A DNA stretch of 64,000 nt from Anaerolineae bacterium (GCA_016926805.1 JAFGNV010000017.1:1-64000), one strand, 5' to 3'; counted from the stretch's first letter, positions 38,453 through 47,546 are shown. Notes: generated from the sequence alone by a model not told the origin. Numbers and translations: made by a program.

Positions 38453-39111
38453 CAACAACACCCTCAATTCGTATTGTTATTGCCGATGACCACGCGGTGG
38501 TGCGGGAGGGATTGCGAACACTCATCTCTACCAAGCCAGGCATGGAAGTGGTGGGTGAGGCGGCAGACGGCATCGAAGCTGTGGCCCAGGCTCGCGCGTT
38601 GCAGCCGGATGTTATTTTGCTGGATATGGTGATGCCGCGCATGGACGGCCTACAGTCTATTCATGAAATCAAACAGGAGAATCCCAATGCGCGGATTTTG
38701 GTACTGACCAGTTTTGACGATGACGAACGAGTTTTCTCGGCCATTAAAGCTGGCGCGCTGGGTTATCTGCTAAAGGACTCCTCGCCCCAACAGTTGCTCC
38801 AGGCCATCCGGGAGGTTTATCAAGGCCGATCATCACTTCACCCCGCCATTGCGCTCAAGGTAATTCGTGAGCTTAACCAACCTTCAGACCTGCCGCCCAC
38901 CGAAGAACCCCTCACCGAACGAGAGATGGAAACCTTACGTCTCATCGCCCAGGGGCTTACCAACCAGGAAATTGCCGAAAAACTATCCATTAGCGAACGA
39001 ACCGTGGGCAAGCACGTCAGCAACATTCTGGACAAACTTCATTTGGCCAACCGGACCCAGGTGGCCCTGTACGCACTTCGCCGGGGGTTGGCCACGCTGG
39101 ATCCGGAGTGA
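38449..39111 (+). CDS. NarL/LuxR-type response regulator
   Basis: This 220-residue regulator has a receiver (D59 in DVILLDMVMPRMDG, acidic pair in VIADDHAVVRE, switch lysine in LLKDSSP) and a C-terminal LuxR helix-turn-helix (ETLRLIAQGLTNQEIAEKLS, SERTVGKHVSNILDKL). It binds DNA as a dimer after phosphorylation by the overlapping kinase. An intrinsic terminator follows, so the pair ends a transcript that may begin at the hybrid kinase. Confidence 0.93.
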   Translation: MTTTPSIRIVIADDHAVVREGLRTLISTKPGMEVVGEAADGIEAVAQARALQPDVILLDMVMPRMDGLQSIHEIKQENPNARILVLTSFDDDERVFSAIKAGALGYLLKDSSPQQLLQAIREVYQGRSSLHPAIALKVIRELNQPSDLPPTEEPLTEREMETLRLIAQGLTNQEIAEKLSISERTVGKHVSNILDKLHLANRTQVALYALRRGLATLDPE

Positions 39112-39159
39112 CCGGATGCCTAATTTTACGTAGTTAAGGTAGTATTTTTGCGTAGCCAG

Positions 39160-39183
39160 GACCACTCAAAGAGTGGTCTTTTT
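39160..39183 (+). terminator. Intrinsic terminator after the LuxR-type regulator
   Basis: GACCACTC (39160-39167), a three-base loop, GAGTGGTC (39171-39178) and five T. It is a clear rho-independent terminator separating the two-component operon from the chemosensory locus. Confidence 0.88.
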
Positions 39184-39273
39184 ATTACCTGAATACCCCC
39201 TTTTTGTCACTGCGCCCCTGATAAAAAAATGATAATATCAAGGAGTGCAAATAATTGGAGGAACATACCGCAA

Positions 39274-39669
39274 ATGATCGATGATAACCAGATGGAATAT
39301 GCCCCCGCTTTAATTGTAGCCAGTCCGGGCCGGATTCGGGACGGCTTGCGTACCCTGCTGCGAGCGGTTCCTCGAATTGAAACCATTTTTCAGGCCAGCG
39401 ACGGCCCCTCGGCCTCACGGATCATCAAAGATTGGCACCCTGCCCTGGTCTTGCTCGACTCAAAGCTGGCCAACAACGATATTCAAAGTGTATCCAGACA
39501 AATCAAAACCGAATCACCCCAAACCCGGTGCATTATGCTGGTTGACCATGCCCAGCAGCAATGGATGGCCAAAATTGCCGAGGCCGACAGCGTATTGACC
39601 ATCGGTTGTCCGGCCGGTGAATTTTTTACCACCGTAGAAGGCGTGCTGGCTCAGCCAGTTCTACACTGA
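39274..39669 (+). CDS. Degenerate receiver-domain protein
   Basis: This 131-residue protein starts at ATG 39274 after GGAGGA. The receiver fold is visible, with the phosphoacceptor position kept (D62 in ALVLLDSKLANND), but the acidic pair that binds magnesium is replaced by Ala-Ser (ALIVASPGRIRDG) and the usual lysine near the end is not evident (VLTIGCPAGEF). Phosphorylation is therefore doubtful, and it may work as a protein-docking module. It is the first gene of the chemosensory locus, ahead of the stand-alone DHp gene. Confidence 0.65.
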   Translation: MIDDNQMEYAPALIVASPGRIRDGLRTLLRAVPRIETIFQASDGPSASRIIKDWHPALVLLDSKLANNDIQSVSRQIKTESPQTRCIMLVDHAQQQWMAKIAEADSVLTIGCPAGEFFTTVEGVLAQPVLH

Positions 39670-39734
39670 AAACAATCAACCCATGTGATAGGAAGAGCGT
39701 AAACCAGGACAGGAATTATAGTGCAGGAGTTTGA

Positions 39735-40046
39735 ATGATGTATAAATCCCCTGAGACAAATGAAAATCGCAAACTGGAACAAACCCGTCTGGCTATCGAC
39801 AACCCAACTACCGAGGCCGAAGCTCTACTCATGGTGATTGATACCAGCGTGCACGAAATGAACCAGCCCATGACGGTTATTTTGGGCTTAAGTGAATTAC
39901 TTCTCGCTCAATTTGATCCCGCCAGCGCAGAAGCCGAAGATTTGACTATTATTGTGAGAGAAATGCGGCGCATGAATGAAATTGTCAACGGCCTGAAACT
40001 TCTATCCCATTATCAACCCACATCTCGAAACGGCAGGATACACTAA
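39735..40046 (+). CDS. Stand-alone DHp (HisKA-like) protein without ATPase domain
   Basis: This 103-residue protein, behind a CAGGAG ribosome binding site, holds little more than a histidine-kinase dimerisation and phosphoacceptor hairpin. Helix 1 contains DTSVHEMNQPMTVILGLSEL with an H-box (HEMNQP), followed by a short turn and a second helix (LTIIVREMRRMNEIVNGLKL). It has no ATPase domain and no membrane segment. The next gene, 12 bases on, encodes an RsbW/RsbT-like ATPase domain, so the two could rebuild a kinase from two chains. A related but broken gene lies at 43224. Confidence 0.7.
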   Translation: MMYKSPETNENRKLEQTRLAIDNPTTEAEALLMVIDTSVHEMNQPMTVILGLSELLLAQFDPASAEAEDLTIIVREMRRMNEIVNGLKLLSHYQPTSRNGRIH

Positions 40047-40058
40047 GGAGAACACAAA

Positions 40059-40538
40059 ATGGAGAACCACGAAATGTCCGCGGCTCAATCGCCCCTTGTG
40101 GACGGTCAGATCAAGGGAAAACCAAAGAAAACGCTCTCGCCGGGTTTTGTTCAGCGTTTACCTTTGAAAAAACCACTCGATGTTGCCATTGCCCGGACCA
40201 CGGTCCGCAAGTTAGCCGATGAGCTGGGCTACAGCTTGATTGATCAAGTCCGTCTGTCCACGGCTATCTTTGAGGTGACCGACAACATTGTAACCCATGC
40301 CGGTCAAGGCGAAATTGACATCTACTGGCGAGAAGACACCCAGCACAGAGGTTTACAATTCTTTTGTAACGATCAGGGACTCCATGCCTCAAAATTGACT
40401 ACCGCTTTATACCAACACAGTCTCCAACCCAATGGTTACGCCAGCGCGCTAAGTCTAAAAAACCTTGTGGATGAATTTGAATTCACCGAAGATTACAAAG
40501 ATGGTAATTGTGTGACAATGGCTATCTGGTTGGAATGA
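40059..40538 (+). CDS. RsbT/RsbW-like stand-alone ATPase-domain protein
   Basis: This 159-residue protein has a GHKL fold of the anti-sigma-factor kinase type: TTVRKLADELGYSLIDQVRL, then STAIFEVTDNIVTHAGQGE with the N-box Asn, and FFCNDQGLHASKL in place of the usual DxGxG G1 box, which is partly kept. The final strand is NCVTMAIWLE. The first 40 residues are basic and unstructured. RsbT-type proteins phosphorylate STAS-domain antagonists, but no STAS gene lies in the window. Here it follows the DHp-only gene and precedes a chemoreceptor. Confidence 0.7.
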   Translation: MENHEMSAAQSPLVDGQIKGKPKKTLSPGFVQRLPLKKPLDVAIARTTVRKLADELGYSLIDQVRLSTAIFEVTDNIVTHAGQGEIDIYWREDTQHRGLQFFCNDQGLHASKLTTALYQHSLQPNGYASALSLKNLVDEFEFTEDYKDGNCVTMAIWLE

Positions 40539-40640
40539 GTAAATTGGAATCTAACGGATTTTCCAGCGCCGTCAGTTCCCCTTAACTACAGAATAAAAAG
40601 TCTTTTAATACAGTCAGGCATTCTGCCCTGGAGGGAAAAC

Positions 40641-42341
40641 ATGCCATCGGTAACCCTCAATCCCGAGGAGAAGATAAAGTTAGAGGCCGAGATTCAAGCT
40701 CGCCGGGCGCAGTTTGCTTTCACCACCAGCAAATACGTTTTGGGAGCGGCTGGTATCAGCATTATCTCTGCCCTCACCACCTGGTTATTCTGGCAGCAAT
40801 ATATCCAATTACTGGGTCTATTTATAGTTGCCTCCCTGATAGGAGGAGGAGCCGGGTTATACCTGCTGCTCCATCAAAAAAATCAGGTCAAAATAGGTAT
40901 CTTATTTCTCCTGGGGTCTATCGTTCTGGGGCTGGCGGTTATCCCCCTTATCGTACCCCAGTTAATGATGACCATGGCCGTTGGTTACCTCCTGGTTATC
41001 ATCCTGGGTTATCTTCTTTTGGGCGACACAAGGGGGCGTTGGTTAAATGGGATTGGTCTTGGTTTGATTGCGCTCGATCTGGCGTTGATCCAAGCCTGGC
41101 AGGCCAACTGGTTCACCCCTCTGGATGAAACGACAGCCTGGCTAATTTCCGCCTTCCTCAGTATCATTGTCTGGCTGACCTCCGCCTTCATCATTCGAAA
41201 TATCATCCTGGGACAGGAGACGATATTGCATCAAACTCACCTGACTCACCTGCAAGCCGAAGAACGAGCAAAGCAACTAACCCTGGCTAAACTGGAAATC
41301 GAAAATCGAGCTGCGGCAGAACAGGAATTACACGATTACCTGCAATCCGTTATCGGCCAGTACGTAGATTACATCACCCAGGTAGCCGAGGGAGATTTGT
41401 CAATTCAACTGGCCGTGCATGAGAACGGGCAGGGACCAAACGACCCCTTACTCATCTTGGGCAATCAGCTAAACAACATGGTCAAGCGCCTGAGTGAGAT
41501 AACCCGGCAAATCCGCGAAGCAAACGCCAATATCACCGCCACCGCCGCCGAGATTTTGGCCGCCACCACCCAACAGGCCGCCGGAGCCAACCAGCAGTCG
41601 GCGGCTATCTCGCAAACCTCAACTACCATTGATGAGGTAAAGACCATTGTTGAACAATCCTTTATCAAGGCCCAGTCCGTGGCCGAGCAGGCTCAGCGAA
41701 CGAGTGAAATCTCCCAGGCAGGGCAGCAAGCGGTAGCCCTTACCACCCAGAACATTAACCAGATCAAAGAAAAGGTAGAAGGCATTGCCGAGAATATCCT
41801 GGCCCTCAGCGAACAGACCCTGAAAATTGGGGAAATCACGGTCACTGTTGACGACATTGCCTCGCAAAGTAATTTGCTGGCTCTGAATGCCTCGGTCGAA
41901 GCAGCCCGGGCCGGCGAACATGGCAAAGGTTTTGCCGTGGTGGCGGTTGAGGTACGTAACCTGGCCGAGCAATCCAAACAGGCTACGGCCCAGGTTAAGG
42001 CTATTCTCAGTGAAATTCAGCGAGCCACCAACACCGCGGTAATGGCTACCGAAGAGGGCACCAAAGGTGTTGATAGCGGCGTGCACCTCATCGAAAAAAC
42101 CGGCAAGGCCATTGCCCAACTGGCCACGAGTCTCACCGAAAGTACCAGCGCTGCCCAACAAATTGTGGCCAGCGCGCGACAACAGACCACCGGCATGGAA
42201 CAGATTTCGATGGCCATGGAGAACATCAACCAGGCCACCATCCAGAACTTGGCCTCAACCCGCCAGGCCGAGAGAGCGGCGCAGGACTTGTCGGAGTTGG
42301 CCCGGCAAATGGAACAACTGGTAGCCAGATACAGGCTGTAA
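40641..42341 (+). CDS. Methyl-accepting chemotaxis protein with multi-helix membrane domain
   Basis: This 566-residue protein starts after GGAGG. Residues 30-190 contain about six membrane helices with very short loops and no extracytoplasmic ligand domain (for example [33 protein letters not shown]). A coiled linker and a HAMP-like part (about 195-290) lead to the signalling domain with its hairpin tip [20 protein letters not shown] and [20 protein letters not shown]. The membrane part may sense lipids, membrane state or a partner protein. There is no C-terminal CheR-binding pentapeptide. Confidence 0.85.
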   Translation: MPSVTLNPEEKIKLEAEIQARRAQFAFTTSKYVLGAAGISIISALTTWLFWQQYIQLLGLFIVASLIGGGAGLYLLLHQKNQVKIGILFLLGSIVLGLAVIPLIVPQLMMTMAVGYLLVIILGYLLLGDTRGRWLNGIGLGLIALDLALIQAWQANWFTPLDETTAWLISAFLSIIVWLTSAFIIRNIILGQETILHQTHLTHLQAEERAKQLTLAKLEIENRAAAEQELHDYLQSVIGQYVDYITQVAEGDLSIQLAVHENGQGPNDPLLILGNQLNNMVKRLSEITRQIREANANITATAAEILAATTQQAAGANQQSAAISQTSTTIDEVKTIVEQSFIKAQSVAEQAQRTSEISQAGQQAVALTTQNINQIKEKVEGIAENILALSEQTLKIGEITVTVDDIASQSNLLALNASVEAARAGEHGKGFAVVAVEVRNLAEQSKQATAQVKAILSEIQRATNTAVMATEEGTKGVDSGVHLIEKTGKAIAQLATSLTESTSAAQQIVASARQQTTGMEQISMAMENINQATIQNLASTRQAERAAQDLSELARQMEQLVARYRL

Positions 42342-42361
42342 ATTTTTATTGAGGGAAATAT

Positions 42362-42757
42362 ATGAACGTAGACACCATTCGCGTTAGTAGTGACCTGGAC
42401 GTGGTTATGGCCCGGATGCAGGCTCGCAAGATAGCCAAAGAAATGGGCTTTAACACCGCCGACCAGGCGCGTATCTCGCTGGCCGCCTCAGAATTGGCCC
42501 GTGCCCTCTCGTGGAACGTCGAGCATCCCGGCGAAATCATCTTCTCCAGCGCCGACCAAAACGGACAGCAAGGCTTTCGGGTTGCCTGCGCGGTGAAACG
42601 GGAGTACGTCCCGGCCCCCGGGCAATCGAAATCAGACCCTAATACCCCCATCCCCAGTCAATGTCTGGCCGGGGCGCGTCAACTGGTTGACGAAAGTATT
42701 GTCGAAGAGCTGGACGGCCAAAAAGTTCAAATCATCCTGATAAAATGGCGACACTGA
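42362..42757 (+). CDS. Degenerate RsbT-like ATPase-domain protein
   Basis: This 131-residue protein follows the chemoreceptor by 20 bases. The N-terminal half matches RsbT (VVMARMQARKIAKEMGF, ADQARISLAASELARALSW), but the N-box Asn that coordinates magnesium is Ala in ELARAL, and no DxGxG motif is present (VACAVKREYVPAPGQ). A short later segment (GARQLVDESIVEELDGQKV) keeps the RsbT-like end. It probably cannot hydrolyse ATP and may act as a regulatory or decoy partner of the intact ATPase at 40059. Confidence 0.65.
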   Translation: MNVDTIRVSSDLDVVMARMQARKIAKEMGFNTADQARISLAASELARALSWNVEHPGEIIFSSADQNGQQGFRVACAVKREYVPAPGQSKSDPNTPIPSQCLAGARQLVDESIVEELDGQKVQIILIKWRH

Positions 42758-42771
42758 AAGGAGTATGCCTG

Positions 42772-43176
42772 ATGAGTAATCACCCAACTTCTCCCCTGGC
42801 CTCAATTCTACTGGTTGAAGACAGCCCACCCCAGGCCCAAAAAGTAAAAATAGCCCTGGAGAACAACGGCTGTCACGTTCATTGGTCCGAAACCGGCCTG
42901 GGCGGGCTGGCCGCGGCCCAACAGAGGCCATTCGATTTAATTGTGCTCGACATTGAATTACCCGACATCAACGGGTTTGAAGTTTGTCAACGGCTCAAGG
43001 CCGACGCCAACCTCCAGGACATCCCGGTGGTGATGCTAACCACGCTGGACCATGCCGAGCATGTGATGAGCGGCCTGGATGCCGGCGCTGTTGATTACAT
43101 TCCCAAAGATGCTTTTGCCGAGTCAGTTCTCCTGGAAACGATCCGGCAAATGAAGCAAGAAAACGGACGCGGCTAG
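42772..43176 (+). CDS. Single-domain response regulator
   Basis: This 134-residue protein starts at ATG 42772 behind AAAGGAG; the in-frame ATG at 42745 lies inside the preceding gene. It is an intact receiver: acidic pair in LLVEDSPPQ, phosphoacceptor in DLIVLDIELPDINGF, threonine switch in VVMLTTLD and lysine in DYIPKDAF. It has no output domain. By position it may take phosphate from the DHp proteins or from CheA. Confidence 0.88.
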   Translation: MSNHPTSPLASILLVEDSPPQAQKVKIALENNGCHVHWSETGLGGLAAAQQRPFDLIVLDIELPDINGFEVCQRLKADANLQDIPVVMLTTLDHAEHVMSGLDAGAVDYIPKDAFAESVLLETIRQMKQENGRG

Positions 43177-43223
43177 GCCGTTTTTTCGGCGAGCAAGATT
43201 AGATTGAGCATATAGAGAGCAAA

Positions 43224-43567
43224 ATGGATAAGTCTCAACCCGGTGAAAGAGTCAACCCTATCCCCATCCAAAACACAAACTTCACCGCTATCGAACCAAC
43301 TGAAGCACAGTCCGAAACCATCATCCCGGGAACGGAAGCCCTATCTCTCCTGATTGATGCCAGCTTAAAAGAATTGAACCAACCGATGCGGGCCTGCTAT
43401 GCTGGAGCCGATTGTTATTATCGGAAACTGACCCGCAGAGTTCGCTGGCCATGGATTTGGAAATTATTGTGGCCGAAGCAAAACGGATGAGCGAAATTAT
43501 CCGGGGACTTAATTTTTTGGCCAGACATACGGAGGTGCCAAATGGAAGAGCAACTGGTCGTTTTTGA
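43224..43567 (+). pseudogene. Second DHp-only gene, frameshifted, phosphoacceptor His replaced by Lys
   Basis: The first frame reads LLIDASLKELNQPM, matching LMVIDTSVHEMNQPM of the protein at 39735, but with Lys at the phosphoacceptor position. It then loses similarity and stops at 43490. From about 43395 another frame reads LLLSETDPQSSLAMDLEII, then VAEAKRMSEIIRGLNFL, which matches LLLAQFDPASAEAEDLTII and the following helix of the intact paralogue, and ends at 43567. A shift of one or two bases near 43390-43400 explains this. It overlaps the cheW start by 26 bases. The break is either a true mutation or an assembly error. Confidence 0.7.
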
Positions 43568-44063
43568 ATTAAATAAGGAATCGTACGGGGTCAACGTCAA
43601 GCAGGTGCAAAGCATCATTCCGATGCAAGACATTGTTTCCGTGCCCAATGCGCCCATGTTCATTGAAGGCGTGGTTAATTTACGCGGCTCGGTGATCCCG
43701 GTGGTTGACCTGCGGACCCGCTTTGGCTTGCCCCAACCGCCCCCCCCAGACAATGCTGAAAGTAACGGTAAAAAAGGCAAAAAAAAGCAGGTCATCGTCA
43801 TCAGCGAACTGGATGACCTGCTGGTGGGGCTGATAGTGGACAAAGTGACCGAGGTGATCCGAATTGCCGAAGAAAATATCGAACCACCTTCGCCCCTGCT
43901 GGCCAGCGTTGACACAGCTTACTTGCGCGGCATTGGCAAATTTAGGAAAAAAGCCGAGCAAGAAGAGCGGGTTAGTGAGGAAGAAGATAAATTGGTTATT
44001 TTGCTCGACCTGGATCGAGTCTTCTCGCGGGACGAACAACAAGCCCTCACTCAGGCAGTTTAG
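43542..44063 (+). CDS. cheW: Chemotaxis coupling protein CheW
   Basis: This 173-residue protein has the CheW double-barrel motifs EEQLVVFELNKESYGVNVKQ, VPNAPMFIEGVVNLRGSVIP and VVDLRTRFGL, followed by VGLIVDKVTEVIRI. An insert rich in Lys/Pro/Gly (PPPPDNAESNGKKGKKK) lies in the middle. CheW links chemoreceptor tips to CheA in signalling arrays. The ribosome binding site GGAGG lies inside the end of the broken DHp gene. Confidence 0.9.
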   Translation: MEEQLVVFELNKESYGVNVKQVQSIIPMQDIVSVPNAPMFIEGVVNLRGSVIPVVDLRTRFGLPQPPPPDNAESNGKKGKKKQVIVISELDDLLVGLIVDKVTEVIRIAEENIEPPSPLLASVDTAYLRGIGKFRKKAEQEERVSEEEDKLVILLDLDRVFSRDEQQALTQAV

Positions 44064-44093
44064 GAAGAGAAACAGAATAACTTGCCCAAAATT

Positions 44094-44122
44094 CTCGTTC
44101 CCAAACTGAGTTTGGGAACGAG
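44094..44122. repeat. 14+14 bp perfect palindrome (CTCGTTCCCAAACT-G-...)
   Basis: The sequence from 44094 to 44122 is a perfect inverted repeat with one central base. Very similar CTCGTTCCCA palindromes are widespread intergenic repeats in cyanobacteria and other filamentous phyla. It lies in the 158-base gap between cheW and the next chemoreceptor and could also act as a terminator or mRNA end. Confidence 0.75.
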
Positions 44123-44221
44123 TATGAGGAAGTTATTTAATCCCCAGTCCTTAGTTAGACCGAACAAACAGGGAAGAAATATCATTCCGGGTTCAAACTA
44201 CAACGATAGGAGTACATTGAG

Positions 44222-45709
44222 ATGATAATCGATTTTCGGGGTTACTTTATCTTTGGCAGTGCAATTGTTGTGGGCTGGTTAATCATTCTGGTAACAATGT
44301 ACCTGCTTTATCGCAGGGGCATTGCCATGCGCCTGACCGTTATTTTATTGAGCTGTGTAACCATTACCACAATTATGGCGTTTATGTTGGGTAAAGAGGG
44401 CATCACGTTAGTCAGGGTGAGTATAGCCCTTGTTTTTGCGGTACCCATTCTTATCGGCCTGTTTCTGATAATGATCAGGCAAATTATCAACCCCATCAAA
44501 CAGATGGCCAACGTAACTGAGGGGATTGCCAGGGGCGACCTTGGCCAGATCATTACGATCAAAAACAGGGACGAAATCGGTGAAATGGCCAATTCGGCTA
44601 CTCGGATGATTACTTACCTGCAACAGATGGCCGATGCAGCAAGCCGAATAGCCAACAACGATCTAACCATTGCCATCACCCCTCAATCCGAAAAGGATGC
44701 CCTGGGGAATGCCTTCAGGCAAATGGTTGCCAATTTGCGTATGCTCATTGGCCAGGTACAGGAGAGTGCCGCCCAGGTAGCCAGCGCCAGCCAGCAATTG
44801 AACGCTTCGGCGGAGCAGGCAGGACAGGCCAGCCAACAGGTTGCTGCTACAACCCAGCAGATTGCCAATGGCACCAGTCAACAAACTCAGGCGGTTGCCG
44901 AGGCTACCGGCAATGCTGAGCACATCGCTCGAGCTACTGAGGGCGTCGCTCAAGGTTCCCAGGAACAGGCCAAGGGTGTACAAACCACTTCCGAACTGAT
45001 TAACGAAATGGCTGATATTGTGGACAATGTCAAGAAAGTTACCGCAGATGCTGTGGAAAAGGTAAAAGAAATGGGGGCACGTTCCCGGGAAATTGGTCGT
45101 ATTATTGAAACAATCGACGAAATTGCCGATAAAACAGATATGTTGGCGCTCAATGCTGCCGTTGAGGCTGCCCGTGCCGGTGAATACGGGCGCGGTTTTG
45201 CCGTGGTAGCCGACCAAGTGCGCAAACTTTCTGAAGACTCAAAAAAGGCCACCCGCGATATTGCCAATCTCATTGAGCGCGTGCAAATCACTATTACCGA
45301 AGCTATTGCAGCCATGGAAGGTACCGGCAGGCTGGCGGATAATGAAGTTGGTGGCATTAACCAGGCCGTAGCCAGACTCAAACAGAAGAGTGAAGGAGTA
45401 GTAGCCGCTATTGAGGCGGTCAGTACGGTGGTGGAAGAGAATACGGCCATGGCTGAAGAGATGGCGGCGAATGCAAGAGAAGTTACCACCTCGATGGAAG
45501 GTATCGCCAGCGTGGCCGAAGAGAATAGCGCTTCAACCGAAGAGGTCAGCGCCTCCGCCGAAGAAATGTCGGCTCAGGTGGAAGAGGTGGTGGCCTCGGC
45601 GGAAGAATTGGCCACCCTGGCCGAACAATTACGCACGGCTACCGCTCAATTCCGCATAAACGAGACCGACGAGTTCAGGCCAGCTCAGCAAAGCACGGCC
45701 GGTCAGTAA
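44222..45709 (+). CDS. Methyl-accepting chemotaxis protein, short, without sensor domain
   Basis: This 495-residue protein has three N-terminal membrane helices (FIFGSAIVVGWLIILVTMYL, LTVILLSCVTITTIMAF, IALVFAVPILIGLFLIMI) with almost no exposed loops, then two HAMP-type units (NPIKQMANVTEGIARGDLGQ and AASRIANNDLTIAITPQSEK). The signalling domain has the tip [20 protein letters not shown]. Compared with its downstream paralogue, the descending and ascending arms are shorter by about 35 and 24 residues. The C-terminal tail has no CheR-binding motif. Its signal is probably intracellular or in the membrane. Confidence 0.87.
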   Translation: MIIDFRGYFIFGSAIVVGWLIILVTMYLLYRRGIAMRLTVILLSCVTITTIMAFMLGKEGITLVRVSIALVFAVPILIGLFLIMIRQIINPIKQMANVTEGIARGDLGQIITIKNRDEIGEMANSATRMITYLQQMADAASRIANNDLTIAITPQSEKDALGNAFRQMVANLRMLIGQVQESAAQVASASQQLNASAEQAGQASQQVAATTQQIANGTSQQTQAVAEATGNAEHIARATEGVAQGSQEQAKGVQTTSELINEMADIVDNVKKVTADAVEKVKEMGARSREIGRIIETIDEIADKTDMLALNAAVEAARAGEYGRGFAVVADQVRKLSEDSKKATRDIANLIERVQITITEAIAAMEGTGRLADNEVGGINQAVARLKQKSEGVVAAIEAVSTVVEENTAMAEEMAANAREVTTSMEGIASVAEENSASTEEVSASAEEMSAQVEEVVASAEELATLAEQLRTATAQFRINETDEFRPAQQSTAGQ

Positions 45710-45809
45710 TAGAAAGACCCCGCCCGTTCATCATCGGGCCAAAGCCACAGCCGGGTTAGGTCGGCAAGGCAATGGCTATAGCGCCGGAACATAGAAAGGT
45801 CAGATTAAA

Positions 45810-47546
45810 ATGGAAATGTATGCTGAGTATTTCTTTTTTGTGGGCGCCATTATTATAGGTAGCCTGGCTGTACTTTTGGCAATGTATGTGATTTATCGCC
45901 AGGGGATTACCATCCGGCTCTCGATGATTGTCCTCGGTTGCATTATTATTGGCGCGGTTTTGACGTTTTGGCTGGGTAAGGAGGGTGCCACCTTGAACAG
46001 GGTGGGTATTGCCCTGCTGCTTGGGCTGCCCCCGGTGATTGGCTTATTTACCATCATGATGCGGCAAATTGTCACCCCCATCAAACAAATGGCCGCGGTT
46101 TCCGCCGGTATTGCCGAGGGTAATCTTGATCAAGCCATCACGGTCAAAAACAAGGACGAAATTGGTGATATGGCCAATGCCTCCACCCGGATGATTGCTT
46201 ACTTAAAAAATATGGCCGATGCGGCTAGCCTGCTGGCTCAAGGTGATGTAACCGCTAAAATTACGCCTCAATCTGATCATGATGTTCTGGGACACGCCTT
46301 CAGCCAGATGATTGTTTACCAACAACAAATGGCTGCCGCGGCCAGCCGCATCGCCACCAGCGATTTAACAGTTGAGATTACCCCCCAATCCCAAAAAGAT
46401 GCGTTGGGCAACGCCTTCCAACAAATGGTAACCAATTTACGCAACCTGATTGGCCAGGTACAGCAGAGTACAGTGCAAGTGGCCAATGCCAGCCAGCAAT
46501 TGAACATCTCTGCCGAACAGGCTGGGCAGGCCAGCCAGCAAGTGTCCGCCACTATTCAACAAATTGCCCAGGGCACCAGTCAACAAACCCAGTCGGTAAC
46601 CGAAGCTACCAAGAATGTCGAACAAATGGCTCGAGCCGCCGACGGCATTGCCCGTGGCGCTCAGGAGCAGGCCCAGAGTATTCAACAAACATCGGATTTG
46701 ATTGGTGAAGTGGACAAGATTATAGACCAGGTGGGCCAAATAGCAGAAGCGGTGAACGGGGGCAATGCCAGGGTTACGCAAGCGGCGCGGCACGGCGTGA
46801 CTTCGGTGGAACAAACGAGTCAGGGCATGGAAAACATCCGCACCCGTACCGCCGAAACCGCCACCAAAATTAAAGAAATGAGCAACCGCTCCAAAGAAAT
46901 TGGCCGGATCGTGGAAACCATTGATGATATTGCCGACAAAACCGACATGCTGGCCCTTAATGCCGCCGTTGAGGCTGCCCGCGCCGGAGAATATGGTCGT
47001 GGGTTTGCGGTGGTGGCTGATCAGGTGCGGAAGCTTTCGGAAGACTCCAAAGGTGCAACACGCGATATTGATGCCTTAATTGAACGCGTTCAAGAAGCCA
47101 TCAACGAATCGGTGGCCGCAATGCAAAACACTACCGCCGAGGTTGAAACCGGCATTCGGCTGGCCACAGATACCACCAACTCCCTGCAAGATATTTTGCA
47201 AACAGCCGAGGAAGCGGCTTTGCTGGCCGGAAAAATTACTGCCGCGGTGAGCCAACTCAAGCAAAAAAGTGAAGATGTGGTAACCTCGGTGGGAATGGTC
47301 AGCGCGGTGGTGGAAGAGAATACTGCCTCAGCAGAGCAAATGGCTAGCAACAGCCAGGAAATCACCACCGCCATGGAAGGTGTGGCCAGTGTGGCCGAAG
47401 AAAACAATGCTTCTACCGAAGAAGTGAGCGCCTCCGCCGAAGAGATGTCGGCCCAAATTGAAGAGGTGGTGGCCTCGGCAGAGGAACTGGCCGCCCTGGC
47501 CGAAGAGTTGCGCGAGGCCACGGCTCAATTTCAGATTCAAAAGTAA
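45810..47546 (+). CDS. Methyl-accepting chemotaxis protein with poly-HAMP region
   Basis: This 578-residue protein is a close paralogue of the one before it. Three membrane helices ([20 protein letters not shown] and two more) are followed by three HAMP-like units ([60 protein letters not shown]), one more than the neighbour. The signalling domain is full length, with [20 protein letters not shown] at the tip and Glu/Gln-rich methylation helices. There is no extracytoplasmic domain. It is probably in one array with CheW and CheA of this locus. Confidence 0.88.
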   Translation: MEMYAEYFFFVGAIIIGSLAVLLAMYVIYRQGITIRLSMIVLGCIIIGAVLTFWLGKEGATLNRVGIALLLGLPPVIGLFTIMMRQIVTPIKQMAAVSAGIAEGNLDQAITVKNKDEIGDMANASTRMIAYLKNMADAASLLAQGDVTAKITPQSDHDVLGHAFSQMIVYQQQMAAAASRIATSDLTVEITPQSQKDALGNAFQQMVTNLRNLIGQVQQSTVQVANASQQLNISAEQAGQASQQVSATIQQIAQGTSQQTQSVTEATKNVEQMARAADGIARGAQEQAQSIQQTSDLIGEVDKIIDQVGQIAEAVNGGNARVTQAARHGVTSVEQTSQGMENIRTRTAETATKIKEMSNRSKEIGRIVETIDDIADKTDMLALNAAVEAARAGEYGRGFAVVADQVRKLSEDSKGATRDIDALIERVQEAINESVAAMQNTTAEVETGIRLATDTTNSLQDILQTAEEAALLAGKITAAVSQLKQKSEDVVTSVGMVSAVVEENTASAEQMASNSQEITTAMEGVASVAEENNASTEEVSASAEEMSAQIEEVVASAEELAALAEELREATAQFQIQK

